This document shows positions 8,207 to 13,933 of a stretch of 15,314 bases of DNA, one piece after another. The stretch's first letter is position 1. Every line of letters begins with the position of its first letter. The position numbers and the translations under genes are program-made. The stretch lies in the NCBI GenBank assembly GCA_900764695.1, contig CAAFOY010000008.1, positions 1 to 15,314 on the forward strand, written 5' to 3'. The notes under the pieces were generated by a model that saw only the letters and a program-made list of their open reading frames with translations, searched no databases and had not been told where the DNA came from. The DNA is from Lachnospiraceae bacterium. GTDB lineage: Bacteria > Bacillota_A > Clostridia > Lachnospirales > Lachnospiraceae.

Positions 8207-8272
8207 AATATATCATCTAAAATATCAAATATATTCTTTTGTCATAAACTGCCGTTTTAGAGACATAAACGG
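8207..8272 (-). promoter_or_regulatory. Tandem LytTR-type boxes and -10 of the cytoplasmic GH3 operon
   Basis: On the - strand CCGTTTATG (8272-8264) and CAGTTTATG (8251-8243) are direct repeats with a 21-bp period. Exactly 30 bp after the second box is TATATT (8212-8207), a 5/6 match to a -10. The hexamer 17 bp upstream of it (AATATA) is not a -35, as expected for an activator-dependent promoter. The same layout stands before the other GH3 gene at 11478-11543. Tandem GTT-containing repeats about two turns apart are the known target type of LytTR regulators, one of which is encoded at 12937-13647. The assignment is inference; the pattern is directly visible. Confidence 0.65.
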
Positions 8273-8363
8273 TGCTTTTATACGGGTATCTTTAAGGAAT
8301 GCTTTTACTGATTGTAAACATAGATACTATATTAAAATCAGGTGTATTTAGCGAATTGTGCAT

Positions 8364-8413
8364 AAAAAAGATGCATCCTTACTTAAGTTTTAATCACTTA
8401 AGTAAGGATGCAT
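8364..8413 (-). terminator. Strong intrinsic terminator after the anchored GH3 gene
   Basis: ATGCATCCTTACTTAAG (8371-8387) and CTTAAGTAAGGATGCAT (8397-8413) form a perfect 17-bp stem with a 9-nt loop. On the - strand the stem is followed by C and six T residues (8369-8364). It lies 84 bp past the GH3 stop at 8498. In the 374-bp gap 8124-8497 it separates that gene's 3' region from the tandem-box promoter at 8207-8272. Confidence 0.92.
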
Positions 8414-8433
8414 TTGAGGGAGTTTTCCGGTCG

Positions 8434-8455
8434 TCATGCCCTACAAATAGCATGA
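8434..8455 (-). other. Small hairpin in the 3' UTR of the anchored GH3 gene
   Basis: TCATGC (8434-8439) and GCATGA (8450-8455) are perfect 6-bp inverted complements with a 10-nt loop, between the stop codon and the terminator. There is no U-tract. The surrounding 8414-8445 is less AT-rich than its neighbourhood. No function assigned. Confidence 0.3.
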
Positions 8456-8497
8456 TTACCTTTAGTTATAATCTATAATTATTCTTAAACAACTATA

Positions 8498-11425
8498 TTA
8501 TTCTGCCTGTTCTACAACAACTTCTTTTCTTCTCTTGTTGAAGTTTACTATTAATAAGATTTCCCAGGCAATTAAGATAATTGCTGCGCAAACATCTACA
8601 ACTTTAAGAATTGTTTCCCAACGGTTTGGCTGCTGTGACTGTTCAATTCCAAGTTCACTGTACTGACGGCTATTTGCTACAACATAGAGAATACGCTTTG
8701 CTGACTGACGTAATTTCTGCTGTGCTCCTGCTGTTTCAGTATATTTCATATCATTTGCTTCTGTTGCATAGTTTACTAACATAAGGTCTGTACCGTTACG
8801 AATTGCCTGGTCAGCGTTCATGTAACCATATACACCAAAGTAGTCAGTTTCAACAAATCCCTTGAATCCCCATTCACCACGGAGAACATCTTCTAATAAT
8901 TCTGAGCATCCACCAGCCCAGCAGTTTCCAATGTAGTTGAATGATGACATAACTGCTAATGAGCCACCGTCTTTAACTGATTTTTCAAATGGCTTTAAGT
9001 AAACTTCACGGATTGCCTGTTCATTTGCCCATGTGCAAAGCATACTTGTTCTATTTGTTTCCTGATCATTTAATGCAAAGTGTTTCATATATGCATATAC
9101 TCCGTGAGCCTGTGCACCCTGAATTGCGCTTGTAGCGATATCTCCTGACAATACACCATCTTCTGAATAGTATTCAAAGTTACGTCCTGCAAATGCTGTA
9201 CGATGAATGTTCATAGCCGGGCCATACCAACCTGCTGTATCCATCTGATCTGCCATTGTTCCGATTGAATCACCAAATTTATTTGCTAATTCATTATTCC
9301 ATGTAGCTGCAATTACTACTGCTGCAGGGAATCCTACAGAACCCTGTCCTGTAAAGTTGTTATTAATAGAAGCCGGACCATCACAGTCATTTGTTCTATA
9401 TTTTCCTACTGATTTAATTGCTGCAGTCTGATATCCACCAAGAGATGTCATACTGTTCATTTCCTTAATTGTTAACTGATCCATAAATGTATCCCATTTT
9501 TCATCATCATAGTCTACACCACGCATGTCAACTAAATTAATTCCTGCATTCTTTCCTGTTGTTGGATATTCTGCATCAGGATCTTCATCTTTTTCACCTG
9601 CTTTTGCATCATAATTTGATACATTATAAAATCCTGCTTTAGCTTCATCTGACATCTCTGTACTTGTTGGAGCCTTTGTTGCTTCTTCATAGTTTGCAAA
9701 TTTATCTGCTCTTGAAAGGTATGTTACATCACCTTCTGCGAAATCAAATTCGTTTGTTGCAACTGATACATCACTTTCACGTTTGTTATCTTCGCCATAT
9801 GTAATTGTTTCAGGAACATTTACATTAACGCTGTCTAATACTGTATGTGAATCTGAATTTATAGATACCACATAGTCACCTTGTTCTAAAACATATGCTT
9901 TAGCTGTCTTTGAATCATAAGATGCCATATCTTCTTTATCAAATGAAACCTCAACTGTTTGAGTTGCACCCGGTTCAATTGAACCTGTCTTAGTATATGT
10001 AACTAAGTTTGCACTTGATTTTTCAATACCACCATTTGTATATGGAGGATTATAATATACTTCTACAACATCCTTACCAGCAACTGATCCTGTGTTCTTA
10101 ACTTCAACTGTCAATGTTACAGTATCACCTTCTGTGCTTGAATTTACAATTTTTTGTTCAAATGTGCTGTAGCTAAGTCCGTATCCAAATGGGTACTGAA
10201 CTGTCTTATCATAATCAATAAGACCTTCTGTAGCTGCTGTTTCATAGAACTTATATCCTACATAAATTCCTTCAACATAATTTACAAAAGTTGGCTGTGT
10301 TTCAGGACTGAAAGCTGTTGCATCAACCTTGAAATCACTCATATTTGTATATTCAAATTCTCCCATGTTATTCCATGTTGGAGCTTTTGTCAAATCATAT
10401 ACAAATGTATCAACTAATCTACCTGATGGGTTAACTTCACCTGATACGATACGTCCAAATCCGTCAAATCCTGACTGACCTGCACCTGCACACCAGTATG
10501 CACCCTTAATCTGTTTGTAATCATTAATAAATCCTAATTCAAATGGGTTTGCACCATTGTATACAACAATTACGTTGTCAAAGTTTTTACATACAAGATC
10601 AAGCATTTCTTCTTCTCTGTTTGATAACTGTAAGAAATGATCTCCTTTGTCCCAGTCTTTTCCTTCATTTACTGAATCGTCATATGTCATCGGAATATCT
10701 GCTTTGTATGTTCCGTCAGCAACTGCTGCCATATCTGTTGGAAGGTCAGCACCTTCACCACCTACACGTGAAATAACTACCATTGCTGTGTTTGAAAATT
10801 CTTTTGCATTGTTCATCATTTCATCTGTGTAAAGACTTACATTTGGCTCAGGTAATGTCCAATCACAACTCATCATTCCTACTTCAGGATGTTTATCTTC
10901 ATAATCTGTGTAAAATTTTGTTAATTCCTTGTTTGTTTCGATTCCTGCGTCATTTAAACCTTTGATTAAATTAACTGTAGGATATGCATCATTTAATGCA
11001 CCTGAACCTGTACCACCATAGCAAGGATTTGTTGAACCCCAGCCAAATACGTTTAACTTACCACTTGTTACAGGAAGAACGTTATCATCATTCTTTAAAA
11101 GAACTGCTCCTTCTTCCACAATTTCTGAAACTAAATCAGTAGCTTCTTCAGTTGTCTTTGCGTCGATTTTGCTAACCGGCTTTCCTGCTACTGATGTTAA
11201 CAATGTGTTCATTGGTCCTGTACAAATTAAATTTGCTAACACAACAATTACCAATACCATTGCTACCAAAACCTCTCCACGAACCAAACGCTTTAAAGGT
11301 TTCTTTAATCCTTTTACTGCTACGATAGCAATTATACCGACAATAATTGCTATTACACCTACTATTAAATGTGTTGAAATACTCTGAATAACTCCTATAA
11401 CGTCATCCCAGTTAATAGCTAACAT
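8498..11425 (-). CDS. Membrane-anchored GH3 beta-glycosidase with circularly permuted domains
   Basis: 975 residues. The order is reversed from ordinary GH3: two membrane helices (about 18-37 and 52-70); the GH3 C-terminal alpha/beta domain (about 95-345), with RVGGEGADLP at 220-229 placing the likely acid/base at E224; a fibronectin-III-like domain (about 380-540); a polar, acidic linker (about 540-635); the TIM barrel (about 640-915), with GRNFEYYSED at 747-756, KHFALND at 781-787 and the nucleophile D861 in ETDYFG; and a final membrane helix (about 941-961). This permuted order is known from R. albus and B. fibrisolvens beta-glucosidases. The basic loop 38-51 and basic tail NKRRK (963-967) put both ends inside and the catalytic part outside. 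AAGGAGG lies 7 nt before the ATG. It forms its own unit between terminators, behind a tandem-box promoter. The substrate is unknown. Confidence 0.95.
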   Translation of the reverse strand: MLAINWDDVIGVIQSISTHLIVGVIAIIVGIIAIVAVKGLKKPLKRLVRGEVLVAMVLVIVVLANLICTGPMNTLLTSVAGKPVSKIDAKTTEEATDLVSEIVEEGAVLLKNDDNVLPVTSGKLNVFGWGSTNPCYGGTGSGALNDAYPTVNLIKGLNDAGIETNKELTKFYTDYEDKHPEVGMMSCDWTLPEPNVSLYTDEMMNNAKEFSNTAMVVISRVGGEGADLPTDMAAVADGTYKADIPMTYDDSVNEGKDWDKGDHFLQLSNREEEMLDLVCKNFDNVIVVYNGANPFELGFINDYKQIKGAYWCAGAGQSGFDGFGRIVSGEVNPSGRLVDTFVYDLTKAPTWNNMGEFEYTNMSDFKVDATAFSPETQPTFVNYVEGIYVGYKFYETAATEGLIDYDKTVQYPFGYGLSYSTFEQKIVNSSTEGDTVTLTVEVKNTGSVAGKDVVEVYYNPPYTNGGIEKSSANLVTYTKTGSIEPGATQTVEVSFDKEDMASYDSKTAKAYVLEQGDYVVSINSDSHTVLDSVNVNVPETITYGEDNKRESDVSVATNEFDFAEGDVTYLSRADKFANYEEATKAPTSTEMSDEAKAGFYNVSNYDAKAGEKDEDPDAEYPTTGKNAGINLVDMRGVDYDDEKWDTFMDQLTIKEMNSMTSLGGYQTAAIKSVGKYRTNDCDGPASINNNFTGQGSVGFPAAVVIAATWNNELANKFGDSIGTMADQMDTAGWYGPAMNIHRTAFAGRNFEYYSEDGVLSGDIATSAIQGAQAHGVYAYMKHFALNDQETNRTSMLCTWANEQAIREVYLKPFEKSVKDGGSLAVMSSFNYIGNCWAGGCSELLEDVLRGEWGFKGFVETDYFGVYGYMNADQAIRNGTDLMLVNYATEANDMKYTETAGAQQKLRQSAKRILYVVANSRQYSELGIEQSQQPNRWETILKVVDVCAAIILIAWEILLIVNFNKRRKEVVVEQAE

Positions 11426-11477
11426 CTCATTTCCTCCTTTTTCATCTGAGCGATATCCGCTGTTTCCTTGTAACTAT

Positions 11478-11543
11478 AATTTACCACATCCTAATTTAAT
11501 TTGAGTTTTCTGTCATAAACTGTCGAAAATCACTCATCAACTG
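11478..11543 (-). promoter_or_regulatory. Tandem LytTR-type boxes and -10 of the anchored GH3 gene
   Basis: On the - strand CAGTTGATG (11543-11535) and CAGTTTATG (11522-11514) repeat with a 21-bp period. TAAATT (11483-11478) lies exactly 30 bp after the second box. The -35 position (ACTCAA) is poor. Spacing is identical to that at 8207-8272, and CAGTTTATGACA is shared letter for letter between the two proximal boxes. The site lies immediately after the kinase terminator. The -10 choice is the least certain part. Confidence 0.65.
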
Positions 11544-11566
11544 CATTTTACATATACTTTTTGCAC

Positions 11567-11595
11567 AAAAAAAGTGCACTTATATGTGCACTTTT
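11567..11595 (-). terminator. Terminator of the two-component operon
   Basis: AAAAGTGCAC (11570-11579) and GTGCACTTTT (11586-11595) form a perfect 10-bp stem with a 6-nt loop. On the - strand it is followed by an unbroken T-run (to 11567). It begins 17 bp after the kinase stop at 11612 and ends 24 bp before the first LytTR-type box of the next gene. Confidence 0.9.
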
Positions 11596-11611
11596 CACAT
11601 TTATTTAACAA

Positions 11612-12937
11612 TTATTTGTTACTACAAGGAATTAATATTGTGAGTTCAAACCAATCTTTATTCATTCCTGCTTTCATGGTTCCGTCATATTTGTCAACTG
11701 TATATTGAATACTCTTAAGTCCGAATCCATGATTTCTTTTGTCAGCCTTTGAACTCTCAAATAATCTAATTCCTCTTTTATCCTCATTTGGTTTAACTTC
11801 GCAATAATTCTGAAATTGAATAAGTACAAATTTATTCTTTGCAGAAACAGTCACGTGTATAATTCTTTTTTCAATATCCTTAATCATTACTACATTTTCA
11901 ATTGCATTATCAATTGCATTTCCAAATATAGTACAAATATCAGTAACATGCATAAACTCAAGTAATTTTCCATCAATAACACAGGTAAACTTAATATCAT
12001 ATTTCTGTCCATGCATTATCTTTCCCGCTATAATAGTATCTAATACCTTATTTCCTGTATTAGTAACACTCTCAAATCCTCTAATATCATCTTCCATTGC
12101 ATCAAGCCACTCTGTTCTTTTATCGATATCCGTTTCTGCCCTAAGACCTGCAATCTGATGCTTTAAATCATGATATTTCATATTAATTAAATCTATGCTT
12201 TCCTGATAATTTCTATATTGATTGTACTGGCTCTTTAACATTGAATCCATTGTTACAATTTCTGACTCAGCCATAAGTTCACAAACTCTACTTTGATAAG
12301 CATAAAGAATTGTCATTCCTGCTAAATCAAATAATGTTCTAATGTTAAATATGTCACTTCTAAATCCACTTGAAAATGGAGTATTTTTCCAAATAAAACT
12401 TAAATTACTAAATGTAAATGCTACTGCCACTATAGCTATAACTGCAATAAATTCTTTATATGTAATTTTATTTAAATATTCAGGATTCATTAACGGCTTT
12501 TCCATAAATGCAACTAATACAAAAATTGCTGTATATATAACAACCAGCATTACTATCTTTGCAAATACAAAATGCTCAACATCAACTCTTGCATTCAGAT
12601 AACAATCCAACTGCCACTGAAATGATGCTGTAAACTCAGCAATAAGAAATGCTCTCGCACATAAATATGCCGCCGTAATTGAATGCACATTTCCTACCGT
12701 ATATATGAATAAATACATTAAAAGTGCCGCAGCCACCATACATGGAATCCACCATACTGTTGGCAAATCTCCCGTTGGAACTAACAACGCAATCTGTGCA
12801 ACTAAAAATAACGTTGATAATGCAACTGTTATTTTATTATTGAACCTCTTCTTAATAAGGCAAATATAAATTACACACGCTCCCCATTCTGCTAATGCCG
12901 TATAAAATCTTGGAATATCCTGATAAATTGTTTCCAT
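11612..12937 (-). CDS. AgrC-like sensor histidine kinase (GHKL, HPK10-type)
   Basis: 441 residues. The N-terminal 215 residues hold six or seven membrane helices, an integral-membrane sensor with no extracellular PAS or Cache domain. A linker helix (about 220-250) leads to the phosphoacceptor motif KYHDLKHQI at 254-262, with H256 the likely phosphorylated residue. The ATP-binding domain (about 295-440) has the N-box FGNAIDNAIE at 338-347 and the G-box HGFGLKSI at 403-410. This is the kinase class that partners LytTR regulators (AgrC, PlnB, ComD). Its ATG shares one base with the regulator's stop (TAATG), so the two are translationally coupled and almost certainly cognate. AgrC relatives usually sense peptides, but no peptide or AgrB-like processing gene is in the window, so the ligand is unknown. 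Confidence 0.9.
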   Translation of the reverse strand: METIYQDIPRFYTALAEWGACVIYICLIKKRFNNKITVALSTLFLVAQIALLVPTGDLPTVWWIPCMVAAALLMYLFIYTVGNVHSITAAYLCARAFLIAEFTASFQWQLDCYLNARVDVEHFVFAKIVMLVVIYTAIFVLVAFMEKPLMNPEYLNKITYKEFIAVIAIVAVAFTFSNLSFIWKNTPFSSGFRSDIFNIRTLFDLAGMTILYAYQSRVCELMAESEIVTMDSMLKSQYNQYRNYQESIDLINMKYHDLKHQIAGLRAETDIDKRTEWLDAMEDDIRGFESVTNTGNKVLDTIIAGKIMHGQKYDIKFTCVIDGKLLEFMHVTDICTIFGNAIDNAIENVVMIKDIEKRIIHVTVSAKNKFVLIQFQNYCEVKPNEDKRGIRLFESSKADKRNHGFGLKSIQYTVDKYDGTMKAGMNKDWFELTILIPCSNK

Positions 12938-13647
12938 TATTCAGTCACCCCACTCATATAATTAACTAAAGCCTCCATAAACGGCTTTTTCTTTGCTCTA
13001 CTTATTAATAACTCCTCGTCATTAATAAGGCACACTCCCTCTTTTACCCCATCGACGTATTTGAGATTAACAATATATCCTTTATTGCATCTGAAAAATC
13101 CATATGGCGATAATATTTCCTCCATATCTTTCATTGTACCTCTTGCAGTAAATTCGCCTTTCTTAGTTCTATATATGAGAGAATGTCCCATACTTTCAAC
13201 ATAATATATATCATCAATTTCCATTTTTAAAACACCATCTTCTACAGGAATTGATACAAATACTTTCTTTTTATTTTGTAGTCTTCCTATCGCTCTATCA
13301 AGTTTCTGCGAAAACGGAAAATATTCAACCGGTTTTACAACGTAATCTAATGCATCAACTTCATATCCTCTTATTGCATATTGGGTCATATTTGTAATAA
13401 ACATTATAATTACCTCGCTGTCTAATTTTCTAATCTGTTCAGCAGCCGTCATTCCATCCATATATTTCATCTGAATATCCATAAGAATTATGTCAAAATC
13501 TCCTGAATAATTTTCAACTATTTCCGCTCCATCCGGAAATACTCTTACATTAATTCTGTTTCCGCTTTCCTTCTCATATCTTGATATATATTCTTTTAAT
13601 TGAGATACGTATAATTTCTCATCCTCAACTATTGCAATATTAATCAT
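12937..13647 (-). CDS. LytTR-family response regulator (AgrA/LytR type)
   Basis: 236 residues. The receiver domain (about 1-122) has the acidic pair E8-D9, the phosphoacceptor D57 (ILMDIQM), T85 in FITN and K105 in VVKPV. The C-terminal LytTR DNA-binding domain (about 130-232) includes DDIYYVESMGHSLIYRT (145-161) and FFRCNKGYIVNLKYVDGV (184-201), typical of the fold that binds tandem repeats with its beta-sheet loops. AGGAGG lies 6 nt before the ATG. It is the first gene of the operon, one base overlapping the kinase. Its likely targets are the tandem boxes in front of the two GH3 genes. No such pair stands before its own gene, so autoregulation is not evident. Confidence 0.93.
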   Translation of the reverse strand: MINIAIVEDEKLYVSQLKEYISRYEKESGNRINVRVFPDGAEIVENYSGDFDIILMDIQMKYMDGMTAAEQIRKLDSEVIIMFITNMTQYAIRGYEVDALDYVVKPVEYFPFSQKLDRAIGRLQNKKKVFVSIPVEDGVLKMEIDDIYYVESMGHSLIYRTKKGEFTARGTMKDMEEILSPYGFFRCNKGYIVNLKYVDGVKEGVCLINDEELLISRAKKKPFMEALVNYMSGVTE

Positions 13648-13712
13648 TGTATCCTCCTACTCTTCGTAATTTTAAAATTAACCACTACACCCTCATAACT
13701 TTATTTTCAAAT

Positions 13713-13741
13713 ATTAAAATCCGTTATTTATAACTGTGCAA
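13713..13741 (-). promoter_or_regulatory. Candidate promoter of the two-component operon
   Basis: On the - strand TTGCAC (13741-13736), a 17-bp spacer and TTTAAT (13718-13713) form a moderate sigma-A match, giving a leader of about 60 nt. An isolated TATAAT at 13768-13763 is an alternative -10 but lacks a well-spaced -35. Confidence 0.35.
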
Positions 13742-13780
13742 CTATTGTAAAACTCCTTATAAATTATATCTTAACATACA

Positions 13781-13821
13781 AAAAAATTAGTGTAAACAAA
13801 ACCTTAATGTCTTGTTTACAC
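13781..13821 (-). terminator. Second hairpin with T-run downstream of feoB
   Basis: GTGTAAACAA (13790-13799) and TTGTTTACAC (13812-13821) form a perfect 10-bp stem with a 12-nt loop. On the - strand TAA and a run of seven T residues follow. It can act as a backup terminator after 13851-13906. The palindrome could also be a protein-binding site upstream of the two-component operon. Confidence 0.6.
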
Positions 13822-13850
13822 CATATATTGGAAGATAGTGCGCTAAAAAC

Positions 13851-13906
13851 AAAAAAGGACTTTACAGGATACGATTGGCATTAACCTACATATCCTATAA
13901 AGTCCT
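13851..13906 (-). terminator. Main terminator of feoB
   Basis: AGGACTTTA-c-AGGATA (13856-13871) pairs with TATCCT-a-TAAAGTCCT (13891-13906): 15 pairs and one mismatch, with a 19-nt loop. On the - strand the stem ends in a T-run (13855-13851, plus the paired terminal T). It lies 27 bp past the feoB stop. Confidence 0.9.
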
Positions 13907-13933
13907 CTGTATAAATATTTTATTATGTTTAAA

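Noticed and set aside
10154..10965. Several + strand ORFs of 60-87 codons antisense to the anchored GH3 gene
   Set aside because: No RBS and no recognisable protein family; they mirror the codon bias of the real gene on the other strand.
13648..13933. Possible peptide-pheromone gene or tandem LytTR boxes before the response regulator
   Set aside because: No small ORF with an RBS was found. CAGTTATAA and GTTATGA fragments are present but are not 21 bp apart, so autoregulation by tandem boxes is not supported.
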